A stretch of 64,000 bases of DNA from Clostridia bacterium. Its GTDB lineage: Bacteria > Bacillota > Clostridia > Oscillospirales > CAG-272. Where the stretch lies: positions 17,675 to 81,674 of the forward strand of contig JAFQEJ010000015.1 in NCBI GenBank assembly GCA_017399105.1. Reading direction: 5' to 3'. Below, in pieces: positions 1 through 8,442 of this stretch. The notes under the pieces are model-generated. The model was given only the letters and a program-made list of their open reading frames with translations, was not told where the DNA came from and did not search any database. Position numbers and translations under genes: made by a program. How positions within the stretch are numbered: the stretch's first letter is position 1; every line of letters begins with the position of its first letter.

Positions 1-39
1 TCAAGCACACGAAATACATATTGATCAAATTGCGTAGGG

Positions 40-69
40 CGCGGAGCTTATAAAGTTCCGCGTCTTTTT
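40..69 (+). terminator. Rho-independent terminator of an upstream gene
   Basis: Stem CGCGGA/TCCGCG with a short AT-rich loop, followed by TCTTTTTA. It probably ends a plus-strand gene lying before the window. Bases 1-39 hold no recognisable gene. Confidence 0.7.
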
Positions 70-77
70 ATGTTTTC

Positions 78-106
78 TTGACTTTCGGGCAATTCTATTA
101 TATAAT
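78..106 (+). promoter_or_regulatory. Sigma-A promoter of ribF
   Basis: TTGACT (78-83), a 17-base spacer and TATAAT (101-106), 31 bases before the ribF start codon. No FMN riboswitch fits in the short leader. Confidence 0.75.
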
Positions 107-137
107 GATAGAAAGAACAAACAATCAAGGTACAGTC

Positions 138-1100
138 ATGCAAATTTACGATCTCACAACGCCCGAGCCGGAAAGGGTTGACAGCACAGCCGCCATCCGC
201 GCTCTGAAGAAAAACGGTGCCGCCATAGCCCTCGGTAACTTCGACGGTGTCCATGCCGGTCATACCGCCATCATCACCACAGCGGTCGCTCATGCCATCG
301 ATCACGGTCTTATTCCCGCGGTCTTTTCCTTCGAACCTCATCCCTCCTTCTTCTTCGGCAGTCCAGCGCCGCAGATTACCCCACTTGCCGATAAGCTGGC
401 TATCATGGAAACTCTCGGCGTCAAATATGCTATCCTCGGAGACTTCGCCGCCCTGCGCGATTTCACCCCCGAACGCTTTGTGGAGGATATTCTCATCGAT
501 ACCCTCGGATGTACAGCCTCCTTCTGCGGCTTCAATTACACCTTCGGAAAAGAAGGCAAGGGAAATGCCCGCACGCTGACTACACTGATGGAAGCCCATA
601 ACCGTACCGCTGCCGTGCTTCCCCGTATCGATATCGACGGCATCCCGGTCAGCTCCACCATCCTCCGCCAGTACATCGAAATCGGCGATATGGAAACCAC
701 CGCCCGTCTGCTGGGACGTCACTATTTCCTCAACTCCCATGTCCGCAGCGGAAAACGACTGGGACGCACCATCGGTGTTCCTACCATCAATCAGTATTTT
801 GAAGGCTCTGCCGTCGTTCCCGCAAAGGGAGTCTATGCCTGCCGCTGCAGAATCGATGGAAAAGCTTATATCGCCGTCACCAACATTGGCTCCCGCCCCA
901 CTGTCAATGCCGACACCGAGGATATCACCTGCGAATCCCATCTCATCGGCTACAGCGGCGATCTCTATAACCGCAGCGTCAAGGTTCGCTTCTACAAACG
1001 GCTGCGCGGCGAGATCAGGTTCGACTCGCTTGCATCGCTCAAAGCACAGATCAAGCGCGACGAGCAGGCAGCCATCGCCTATTTCGACTCGATCAGGTAA
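138..1100 (+). CDS. ribF: Bifunctional riboflavin kinase / FAD synthetase RibF
   Basis: This cytosolic enzyme phosphorylates riboflavin to FMN and adenylylates FMN to FAD. The 320-residue length fits the family. The N-terminal nucleotidyltransferase domain shows the ALGNFDGVHAGH signature, and the C-terminal flavokinase domain shows GRTIGVPTIN and GVYACRC. I start it at the ATG at 138 because this lies just after the promoter and begins the conserved part; the frame is open further upstream. The PBP5-like gene follows after 30 bases on the same strand. Function is assigned from family motifs. Confidence 0.93.
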   Translation: MQIYDLTTPEPERVDSTAAIRALKKNGAAIALGNFDGVHAGHTAIITTAVAHAIDHGLIPAVFSFEPHPSFFFGSPAPQITPLADKLAIMETLGVKYAILGDFAALRDFTPERFVEDILIDTLGCTASFCGFNYTFGKEGKGNARTLTTLMEAHNRTAAVLPRIDIDGIPVSSTILRQYIEIGDMETTARLLGRHYFLNSHVRSGKRLGRTIGVPTINQYFEGSAVVPAKGVYACRCRIDGKAYIAVTNIGSRPTVNADTEDITCESHLIGYSGDLYNRSVKVRFYKRLRGEIRFDSLASLKAQIKRDEQAAIAYFDSIR

Positions 1101-1130
1101 GTTTTTTTCCTTATTATAATAGGAGCTCCA

Positions 1131-2435
1131 ATGAAAAGAATCCTCTCATTTCTCCTCGCCCTTATTACTCTCCTCCTCACCTGCGCATCTCCCACCGCAG
1201 CCTCCGATGACAGCGTGCCGCCCATCACCCACTCCAAGTGCGCATGGGTCTATAACGTGGACAACGACACCGTTCTCTGGTCAAAGAACGCCGAGGAGAA
1301 AATCTATCCCGCCTCTACCGTTAAGCTGATGACCGCAGCGCTCGCCATCGAATATTTCGGTGACAATCTCTCCCAGACCATCACCGTCACCACTGAACAT
1401 CTCAAGGGCGTGGCAGGCAATAACATCAATCTCCAGATCGGTGAGCGCCTCACCGCCGAGCAGCTTCTCATCGCTCTCATCGTATCCGGCGCCAATGATG
1501 CCGCCAATGTCATCGCCTATACCGTCGGCGGCAGTATGGCAGGCTTCATCACCATGATGAATGCAAAGGCAAAGGAGCTGGGCATGGAGAACACCATCTA
1601 CACCAACCCCACCGGTATGCATGATGCCAATATGAAAACCACCGTCACCGACATTGGAAAAATCGCACTCTATACCTACAGACTCAACACCTTCACCGAA
1701 ATCGCCTCACTTCCCCGCTATATCATGCCCGCCACCAATATGAGCTACCAGCGCACGCTGCTCAATAAAAATCATCTGGTCTCACGCTTCACCGATCCGC
1801 AGTATTTCCTGCCCGAAGCCACCGGTATGAATGCAGGCTCCACCCCCGATGCAGGCTATTGCGTCACCGCTTCGGCAGTCTATGACGGACTCTCCTACCT
1901 CTGCATCGTCACCGGAGCCGACCGAGACGACGAAAAAATCTATTCCTTCCTCGAAGCCCGCGACCTGCTCGAATGGGCATCCACCGCCTATGACTACGCC
2001 CTCGTCCTCGAATCTACCCGCATCATCTGTGAGGTCCCCGTCTCACTTTCCTCCGGTGTAGACCATGTCACCCTGCTCCCCGAGCATGAACTGGAGTTGT
2101 TCCTCCCCGCCAACCTCGATATCGCGAGGGATATCACCTACGAATATATCCTCGATGAAGAAAGCCTCACCGCTCCCATCCTCAAAGGACAGAAAGCCGG
2201 CACGCTCAAGGTCTTTTTCTGCGGCGAAGAGATGGCTGTCCTCGACCTCATCACCAAAAGCAGTGTCTCCAAAAGCCGCGTTCTCGAAATGCTCACCTTC
2301 ATAAAAAGCGTCGTTCTGACAAAGAAATTCATCTTCATCGCAGCCATTGTCATTATTCTCGCCATCCTCTACATTCTCGCCGTCTCGATCTACCGCTACC
2401 AACGCCGCCACCGCCGCTACATAAAGCGAAAATAA
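1131..2435 (+). CDS. PBP5/DacF-type D,D-carboxypeptidase-like protein with altered motifs
   Basis: This 434-residue protein resembles penicillin-binding D-Ala-D-Ala carboxypeptidases, which trim peptidoglycan stem peptides outside the membrane. It has an N-terminal signal peptide (about 1-24), the SxxK motif ASTVK (S62, K65), a DacF-like second domain and a C-terminal membrane anchor (about 395-420) with a basic tail. The SxN motif reads S-G-A-N (119-122), one residue longer than usual. The expected KTG is ATG (230-232), so the lysine that normally contacts the substrate carboxylate is missing. It may be impaired or altered in specificity. A TAGGAG ribosome binding site precedes the ATG. Confidence 0.85.
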   Translation: MKRILSFLLALITLLLTCASPTAASDDSVPPITHSKCAWVYNVDNDTVLWSKNAEEKIYPASTVKLMTAALAIEYFGDNLSQTITVTTEHLKGVAGNNINLQIGERLTAEQLLIALIVSGANDAANVIAYTVGGSMAGFITMMNAKAKELGMENTIYTNPTGMHDANMKTTVTDIGKIALYTYRLNTFTEIASLPRYIMPATNMSYQRTLLNKNHLVSRFTDPQYFLPEATGMNAGSTPDAGYCVTASAVYDGLSYLCIVTGADRDDEKIYSFLEARDLLEWASTAYDYALVLESTRIICEVPVSLSSGVDHVTLLPEHELELFLPANLDIARDITYEYILDEESLTAPILKGQKAGTLKVFFCGEEMAVLDLITKSSVSKSRVLEMLTFIKSVVLTKKFIFIAAIVIILAILYILAVSIYRYQRRHRRYIKRK

Positions 2436-2472
2436 AAACAGAAATTATCTCCGGCAACTTCCCTCCTTCTCT

Positions 2473-2565
2473 TAACGTGAAGCGTTAAGCTTTACTCTCC
2501 GAAGGAAGTGTGGAAAATAAATTTTCACACCAAAAATTTGTGTTATTGCAGTCGCCCAACTGCAA
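2473..2565. repeat. Two hairpins in the dacF-comM gap
   Basis: CTTAACG-TGAAG-CGTTAAG (2473-2489) and TTGCAGT-CGCCCA-ACTGCAA (about 2546-2565) form short hairpins. Neither has a clear T-tract, so they are more likely leader structures or palindromic repeats than terminators. Confidence 0.4.
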
Positions 2566-2612
2566 TTTCGCAAGCGGAACCGACAATAATTTTTTATAAT
2601 AAGGAAAATTTT

Positions 2613-4154
2613 ATGCTTGCCACCGCCTATTCCGCCGGTCTTGCCGGCATTGACGGATTTCTCGTCACCGTAGAATGCAGCGTCACCAATCATCTGCCCG
2701 AATTCAATCTGGTGGGTCTCCCCGATGCCGCTGTCAAAGAAGCCAAAGAGCGCATCAAAACCGCCACCGAAAGCAGCGGCTTTTACTTTCCGGATGCCGC
2801 CATCATGGTCAATATGGCACCTGCCGATAAAAAGAAGGAAGGCTCAGCCTATGACCTCGCCATCCTCGTCTCTATCCTCTCGGCAGGCGGACTTCTCTGC
2901 GCGCCCGAGGATCTTTCTCATCGCTGCTTCATCGGAGAGCTTTCTCTCTCGGGTGCTACCCGAGGTGTCCGCGGTGTTCTTTGTATGTGTCTTGCCGCGA
3001 AAGCTGCGGGAATGAAAGAAATCTTTGTCCCCATCGACAACATCCGTGAAGCCTCTGTAGTTGAGGGCGTCACCGTCTACGGTGTCCGCGATCTCGCCGA
3101 GCTGGCATCTCATCTGCGCGGAGAGCGATTTATCACCCCCGCACACTTTGAAGGCTTCGCCGCAGCGCCCCGTACCGCACTCCCCGACTTTGCCGATGTA
3201 AAAGGACAGGAGCGCGCCAAACGTGCCCTCGAAATCGCAGCCGCAGGCGGTCACAATGTGCTTCTGATCGGACCGCCCGGCACCGGAAAGAGCATGCTCG
3301 CCAAGCGCATCCCCTCCATTCTCCCCTCGCTCACCTTCGATGAAGCGGTGGAAACCACAAAAATCCACTCAATCTCGGGCATTCTGCCGAGCGATATTTC
3401 GCTGGTCACCGCCCGCCCCTTTCGTTCGCCCCATCATACCATGTCGGCAGCTTCGCTGGCAGGAGGGGGCGCCATTCCCCAACCCGGCGAGATTTCGCTC
3501 GCTCACAACGGCGTCCTCTTCCTCGATGAGCTGCCCGAATTCAACAAAGCAGTCACCGAAGTCCTGCGCCAACCCCTGGAGGACGGAGAAATCACCATCA
3601 CCCGTGCCGGCGGACGCTACACCTTCCCCTGTAATTTCATGCTGGTCTGCGCCATGAATCCCTGCAAGTGCGGCTACTACGGAGATCCGTCGGGACGCTG
3701 TCACTGCAAGCAGGTCGATGTGGCAAAATATCTCTCGCGCATCAGCGGCCCGCTCCTCGACCGCATTGATATTCAGATTGAAGTATCCTCCCTCTCCTAT
3801 GATGAGCTTGCAAACAGCCGTCCCGCTGAGCCCTCCTCCGCCATCCGCGAGCGTGTGGAAAAGGCACGTGCCTTCGCCCATCACAGATTCAGCGAAGCCA
3901 ACCTTGACCTCCGCAGTAATGCCGCCATGGAAACTCAGCATATCCGTAAGTACTGCCAGCTTGATGAGGCTTCCTCAAGTCTTCTCCGCGCCGCATTCGA
4001 GCGTATGGGACTCTCCGCCCGCGGTTATGACCGAATCCTGCGCGTCGCCCGCACCATCGCCGATCTGGCAGGCAGTGAACAAATCTCCCCTGCCCATATC
4101 GCCGAAGCCATCCAGCTCCGCTCCCTCGACCGAAGCTATTGGGCAAATAATTAA
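2613..4154 (+). CDS. comM: YifB/ComM family Mg-chelatase-like AAA+ ATPase
   Basis: The 513-residue length is typical of ComM. Homologues act as hexameric helicases that promote branch migration during transformation. An N-terminal Lon-protease-like domain (about 1-170) is followed by an AAA+ core with Walker A GPPGTGKS, Walker [11 protein letters not shown] and the cysteine-rich loop [18 protein letters not shown], then a Mg-chelatase C-terminal domain. I start it at the ATG at 2613, which has AAGGAA 8-12 bases upstream and matches the family N-terminus ([18 protein letters not shown]). The gene stands alone, and no other competence gene is nearby. Confidence 0.93.
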   Translation: MLATAYSAGLAGIDGFLVTVECSVTNHLPEFNLVGLPDAAVKEAKERIKTATESSGFYFPDAAIMVNMAPADKKKEGSAYDLAILVSILSAGGLLCAPEDLSHRCFIGELSLSGATRGVRGVLCMCLAAKAAGMKEIFVPIDNIREASVVEGVTVYGVRDLAELASHLRGERFITPAHFEGFAAAPRTALPDFADVKGQERAKRALEIAAAGGHNVLLIGPPGTGKSMLAKRIPSILPSLTFDEAVETTKIHSISGILPSDISLVTARPFRSPHHTMSAASLAGGGAIPQPGEISLAHNGVLFLDELPEFNKAVTEVLRQPLEDGEITITRAGGRYTFPCNFMLVCAMNPCKCGYYGDPSGRCHCKQVDVAKYLSRISGPLLDRIDIQIEVSSLSYDELANSRPAEPSSAIRERVEKARAFAHHRFSEANLDLRSNAAMETQHIRKYCQLDEASSSLLRAAFERMGLSARGYDRILRVARTIADLAGSEQISPAHIAEAIQLRSLDRSYWANN

Positions 4155-4165
4155 CATCCTCCCTC

Positions 4166-4194
4166 TTGCATCAAAATGTGAAATATAGTATAAT
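4166..4194 (+). promoter_or_regulatory. Sigma-A promoter of the NYN-domain gene
   Basis: TTGCAT (4166-4171), a 17-base spacer and TATAAT (4189-4194). The leader contains a small GGGG...CCCC hairpin near 4202-4218. Confidence 0.7.
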
Positions 4195-4260
4195 ATCAGA
4201 TGGGGTAATCTCTGCCCCACCTGTTTTATTTCTGAAGAAAGGAGGAAAACACGCATCCAC

Positions 4261-5070
4261 ATGCTTTTCGATTTTTTCAAAAAAAGCAAGCATACCAATG
4301 ATCCGACCGTCAAAAAGCCCCGTGCTGTCGCCTTTGTAGACTACGATAACTGGTACATATCCTGTGAAAAGAATTTTCACCAGAAGCCCGATATCAAGGG
4401 CTGGCGCGACGAGTTATCCCGCCGCTTTGACATTCTGGATATTCTCTTTTTCGCCGATTTTACAAACGCTTCCATGCGCCAGGAGATCTCCCGTATCCGC
4501 GAGATTACCAATTCCATCATCGAGACCCAGAATTCATCTTCTCACTACAAAAAGGATTTTACCGACTTCATCATGCTCGATCATATCTATCAGCGAGCAT
4601 TTACATCAAATGACATCGATACCTACATCATTTTCTCGGGCGACGGTCATTTCAGCTCGGTAGCAAGCTTTCTCATCACAAAATGCAGGAAAGAGGTCGG
4701 CGTCTACGGCGTCCGTGATTCGGTCAGCGCACAGCTTGCCAACACCGCCAGCTGGATTGAATATCTCCCCCGCGAGGATGAGCGCGACCGCAAGCTCTCC
4801 TACATGCTCCTGCGCAATCTGAAGTATCTTTCGGATAATATGGAAAAGAAGAACGCACGTCCAACCTTCTGGGCAACCGTTGATGCCGCCGCCAAATACA
4901 ATGGTGAAAGCCGCCAGGAGCTGGCTGAGGCTCTCCGCCGCCTCATCGACAAAGGCTATATTTATCAAACAGAAGAAGCGGTCAGCTACGGTAAAAAACG
5001 AAAGATCAAGGTTCTCAATGTCAGATGGGAACAGGTCAAAAAAGACGGCCTTTTAAAAGAAATCGCATAA
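4261..5070 (+). CDS. NYN/LabA-like nuclease-fold protein with a C-terminal winged-helix-like domain
   Basis: The 269-residue protein has a PIN-like NYN domain (about 20-165). It shows the acidic motifs VAFVDYDNW near the start and FSGDGHF in the middle, as in LabA/DUF88 proteins, which are thought to bind or cut RNA with a metal cofactor. The C-terminal third (about 190-265) looks like a small helical or winged-helix nucleic-acid-binding domain. An AAAGGAGG site lies about 14 bases before the ATG. The gene is monocistronic, between its own promoter and a terminator. Substrate unknown. Confidence 0.8.
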   Translation: MLFDFFKKSKHTNDPTVKKPRAVAFVDYDNWYISCEKNFHQKPDIKGWRDELSRRFDILDILFFADFTNASMRQEISRIREITNSIIETQNSSSHYKKDFTDFIMLDHIYQRAFTSNDIDTYIIFSGDGHFSSVASFLITKCRKEVGVYGVRDSVSAQLANTASWIEYLPREDERDRKLSYMLLRNLKYLSDNMEKKNARPTFWATVDAAAKYNGESRQELAEALRRLIDKGYIYQTEEAVSYGKKRKIKVLNVRWEQVKKDGLLKEIA

Positions 5071-5077
5071 TAAAAAC

Positions 5078-5113
5078 GGGATGACGCCATCAAAAACGTC
5101 ATCCCATTCTTTA
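5078..5113. terminator. Bidirectional terminator between convergent genes
   Basis: Arms GGGATGACG and CGTCATCCC (5078-5105) are flanked by a T-rich run on each strand. It serves both the NYN gene and the binding-protein gene that ends at 5124. Confidence 0.8.
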
Positions 5114-5123
5114 TGTTTGCAGT

Positions 5124-6617
5124 TTAATCTGTAATTTTGGTGTATGCTTCAAGAAGTTCTGCGAATTTCTTCTCAATGCTCTTTCTCTTTCCTTCATAAG
5201 TGGACGCATACTTTGAATTTTTAGCGCGCAGTTGATCGCCGAACATCGAGAAGAGCGAATCAAGCGACTGCGAATGTACAAAGCCAAAGTCGAATCTGAG
5301 GTTCTGTCTCAGAAGGTCAAGCATCAGCTCAGAATCGTTATCGCGGGCAACCTTGCTCTTGAGTACTGTCTCATAGAACTCGGGAACCACCGTCTGTGCA
5401 CTTTCGGCGCAAAGAGCCTCGAGAATCGCACCGCTCATATCGGGATTCTTCACCGATGCGGGAATTCCAAAAATCGAAAGTCCGTCATAGGAGTGGGAAA
5501 TATAGTCCTCCTGTCCGACATCACTCATAGGAAGGGGCAGAATACCGAAGTCGGTATCCATCTGACGAAGCACGGTAGTATTATCCAGTGTACCCGAGAT
5601 AAAGAGCGCTCTGTCCTCGGTAAACATCTTCATCATTTCGGTATAGTCCCAGTCGTTGGTGGGTTTGGATACAAAGCAGTTGTCGCCCGAATAGAGCATA
5701 TTGTAAATCTGATCATAAAGCGAGATCAGATTTTCATTATAGTACACCAGATCATAGGTTCCTTCGTCATTGCGTTCGGTGAGGGGCAGATCACTGGTGG
5801 TAACCATTGCACGGAGGGTATGGTTGTTGGTTACAAAACCGTAAAGGTCATCCTTTGTAAACTTGCTGTCGCCGTCAATGTCGCCGCTGACCTTTTTGGT
5901 CAGCTCCTCAAATGCGGACAGCGTCCACTTCTTATCCTTAACAAGCTGATAAAGATCACCGCAGCCATAGTCCTCAGCAAGCTGCTTGTTGAAATAGATT
6001 GCGTAAATGCCCTCCCACATGGTCAGCGAGAGATCGCCCAGTGCCATGAAGGTGCAGTCCTTAATGGTGTTGTTTTCGATAAAGCCCTGTGTCCACCAGG
6101 GATTGGTCAGATCCAGATTATTCACATCATAAAGATTGTAGAACATTCCTTCGGCCGCTAATTTACAGGAATAAGCCATATAACCGGCTACCAGATCGTA
6201 TGCGCCGTCCTGTGCATTCACGCTGTTCTTGATCAGTCCCATGAAGGTAGTCTGGTCATTCCAGCCGCCGGGCTGCTCGTTAGCTGAGATAATAACCTTA
6301 TACTTTTCTTCCACAACCTTGTTGCGTCTGAATACCGCATCGTTGATGGTCTCACCGATTTCACTCTCAGCCCAGATCTCGTACAGCTTCTCATCACGAC
6401 AGAGAATCACATATTTCGCTCCGCCGAAATCAATGGTCTCCAGTGTGTCCAGATAACGCAGCTCAGTTTCAACAGCCTCCCCCGAATCGACAGCGGCAGC
6501 TGTTGTCTCGGCGGTATTTGCCGGAGTTTTTGTCTGATCCTCAGATGCGCAAGAAGAAATAAGGGGGCAGAGCATCGCCAAGATCAAGAGAATGGATACG
6601 CTTTGCTTCAATTTCAT
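5124..6617 (-). CDS. Sugar-type extracellular solute-binding lipoprotein, paralogue 1
   Basis: 497 residues. A lipoprotein signal peptide ends at LISSC (Cys23), followed by a Ser/Thr/Ala-rich linker (about 25-50) and a large two-lobed binding-protein body of the family-1 type. Signature stretches shared with its paralogues are WWTQGF, YFNKQL, DTDFGILP and FYETVLK. Residues 246-257 follow an EF-hand-like calcium loop pattern (D-x-D-x-D-x-K-x-T-x-x-D). It should sit on the outer membrane face and feed an ABC importer, but none is encoded nearby. AAAGGAG precedes the ATG. Ligand unknown; an oligosaccharide is likely. Confidence 0.85.
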   Translation of the reverse strand: MKLKQSVSILLILAMLCPLISSCASEDQTKTPANTAETTAAAVDSGEAVETELRYLDTLETIDFGGAKYVILCRDEKLYEIWAESEIGETINDAVFRRNKVVEEKYKVIISANEQPGGWNDQTTFMGLIKNSVNAQDGAYDLVAGYMAYSCKLAAEGMFYNLYDVNNLDLTNPWWTQGFIENNTIKDCTFMALGDLSLTMWEGIYAIYFNKQLAEDYGCGDLYQLVKDKKWTLSAFEELTKKVSGDIDGDSKFTKDDLYGFVTNNHTLRAMVTTSDLPLTERNDEGTYDLVYYNENLISLYDQIYNMLYSGDNCFVSKPTNDWDYTEMMKMFTEDRALFISGTLDNTTVLRQMDTDFGILPLPMSDVGQEDYISHSYDGLSIFGIPASVKNPDMSGAILEALCAESAQTVVPEFYETVLKSKVARDNDSELMLDLLRQNLRFDFGFVHSQSLDSLFSMFGDQLRAKNSKYASTYEGKRKSIEKKFAELLEAYTKITD

Positions 6618-6775
6618 GATAAGTCTCCTTTGTATGTCTGATGTGTGCAGTGATGTTCATTTATTATATCACAATTTTTCGATAAAAACTATCATATTTT
6701 TTATATAATATGCATTATTTTTAATCCCGGCACCAAATATTTTTGATGCTTCATAAAAAATGTGATATCGAAGAC

Positions 6776-6815
6776 AAAAAGGGGATGCCGCATACAAGCA
6801 CCGCATCTCCCTTCT
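6776..6815 (-). terminator. Terminator of binding-protein paralogue 2
   Basis: On the minus strand, a GGGAGATGC/GCATCCCC stem with one bulge is followed by TTTTTG, directly after the stop codon. The rest of the 6618-6822 gap is AT-rich upstream DNA of paralogue 1, including a TATAAT-like -10. Confidence 0.65.
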
Positions 6816-6822
6816 GTATGCC

Positions 6823-8298
6823 TTATTCTGTGATCTTGTTATAGGCTTCAAGCACCTTATCAAAAGCTGTGATAAATTGCTTTTCCTTCTTTTCATAGAC
6901 AGAGGCAAGGCTGGGATTGGAACCGGTTACCAGCGTATCGCCGAAGAACTGGAAGAGACCGTTGATGGTGACCGCATGCACATAGCCAAAATCAAAGATG
7001 ACTGTATCGCGGATCAGGTCGATCATTGCCTCAGAATCATTGTCGCGGGTACCCTTGCCCTTGAGCGCGATATCATAGAAAGCAGGGATAACCGTCTGCT
7101 TGCTTTCGGCACTCAGTGCTTCAAGAATGGTTCCGCTGAATTCAGGATCGGTTACCGATGCGGGAATTGCAAAGACAGACAGATTGTCCGCAGAATGAGA
7201 AATATAATTCTTCTGTGATTCGTCATACTTCGGATAAGGAAGAATACCGAAATCGGTATCCATCTGACGGTAGGTTTCTGTTGATCCCAGTGTAGCAGTT
7301 GCAAAGAGTGCACGATCCGCCATAAAAATCTTGGAGTTGTTGCTATGCCAGTCAATATAAACCTCGTTACCGTCAAAGAGATAGCTGAACATTCTCTCGT
7401 AGAGTGTTACAACCTTATCGCCGTAATAGATAAAATCAAAGCTGCCCTCATCATTACGTTTGGTAAAGGGAATATCACAGGATGTTACAAAAACACGGAT
7501 ATTATTCTGATTGGTGATGAAGCCGTATAGGTCATCCTCTGTATACTTGCTGTCACCGTTCACATCTCCCGAAACCTTCTTGGACAGATTCTGCAGTGTA
7601 TCCAGTGTCCATTTGCCGTCCTTGACCATCTGATAGACATCGCCGATATCATAATCGACTGCCAGCTGTTTATTGAAGAAAATGCCGAAGAGGGATTCCC
7701 ACATAGAGAGCGACACATCGCCTATGGTGGTGTAGAGTCTGCCGTTCAGCGTGTTGTTTTCTACAAAGCCCTGTGTCCACCATACATTGGACAGGTCGAT
7801 GGTATCGATATCGTAAAGATTGTAAAACAGCCCCTCGGTTGCCATTGTGGAGGTATAAGCCAGATAGCTTGCCGAAATATCATAGGCACCGTCCTGAGCC
7901 TGTACGCTTCCGCGCAGAGCATCAATAAAGGTAGACTGTGTACTCCAGTCACCGGGGGTAGGAACAGGAGTGATCACAACCTTATATTTTTCCTCGACTG
8001 CCTTGTTGCGGCGGTAAACCGCGTCATTCATGGTTTCGCCGATCTCTTCTTCTATCCAGATTTCATCGACCAGGCTTTCACGGCAGAGGATGTCGCAGTC
8101 CTGCCCGCCGAAATCCGCAGCGGGGAGCATGTCAAGATAATTGATCTCGGTTTCTGCATCGGCAGCGGTTGTTACTCCGTCAGAAGGTGTTGTCTGCACC
8201 GGATTTTTCGCCTCGTCACTTCCTGAACAGGAAGCAAAAAGAGAAGCAAGCATCGCTGTCAGCAACAGCATGGATACAGTTCGTTTCATTTTCATCAT
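6823..8298 (-). CDS. Sugar-type extracellular solute-binding lipoprotein, paralogue 2
   Basis: 491 residues, with the same domain plan and motifs as the genes on either side: lipobox LFASC, low-complexity linker, WWTQGF, FFNKQL, DTDFGILP, and the calcium-loop-like stretch DVNGDSKYTEDD. The start could be the first or second of two adjacent ATGs (8298 or 8295), both just after AAAGGAG. It has its own consensus promoter and terminator, so the three tandem copies are separate transcription units. Probably a membrane-anchored carbohydrate receptor of an ABC importer encoded elsewhere. Confidence 0.85.
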   Translation of the reverse strand: MMKMKRTVSMLLLTAMLASLFASCSGSDEAKNPVQTTPSDGVTTAADAETEINYLDMLPAADFGGQDCDILCRESLVDEIWIEEEIGETMNDAVYRRNKAVEEKYKVVITPVPTPGDWSTQSTFIDALRGSVQAQDGAYDISASYLAYTSTMATEGLFYNLYDIDTIDLSNVWWTQGFVENNTLNGRLYTTIGDVSLSMWESLFGIFFNKQLAVDYDIGDVYQMVKDGKWTLDTLQNLSKKVSGDVNGDSKYTEDDLYGFITNQNNIRVFVTSCDIPFTKRNDEGSFDFIYYGDKVVTLYERMFSYLFDGNEVYIDWHSNNSKIFMADRALFATATLGSTETYRQMDTDFGILPYPKYDESQKNYISHSADNLSVFAIPASVTDPEFSGTILEALSAESKQTVIPAFYDIALKGKGTRDNDSEAMIDLIRDTVIFDFGYVHAVTINGLFQFFGDTLVTGSNPSLASVYEKKEKQFITAFDKVLEAYNKITE

Positions 8299-8345
8299 TG
8301 GCTCCTTTGTTGTTTGTTTAAAATGCGATATAGCATTCCATTTTT

Positions 8346-8375
8346 ATTATAACATATCACACAAATATATGTCAA
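8346..8375 (-). promoter_or_regulatory. Sigma-A promoter of paralogue 2
   Basis: Minus-strand TTGACA (8375-8370), an 18-base spacer and TATAAT (8351-8346). Confidence 0.75.
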
Positions 8376-8391
8376 CAACAGTTTTATTTTT

Positions 8392-8431
8392 CAAAAAAGC
8401 AGGAGTCAATACATCACTGCATCAACTCCTG
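8392..8431 (-). terminator. Terminator of binding-protein paralogue 3
   Basis: Minus-strand stem CAGGAGT/ACTCCTG with an 18-base loop, followed by a C and TTTTTT. Confidence 0.7.
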
Positions 8432-8442
8432 TATTTCATAGT

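Noticed and set aside
1..137. FMN riboswitch before ribF
   Set aside because: Only a short leader follows the promoter and none of the conserved RFN-element blocks is present.
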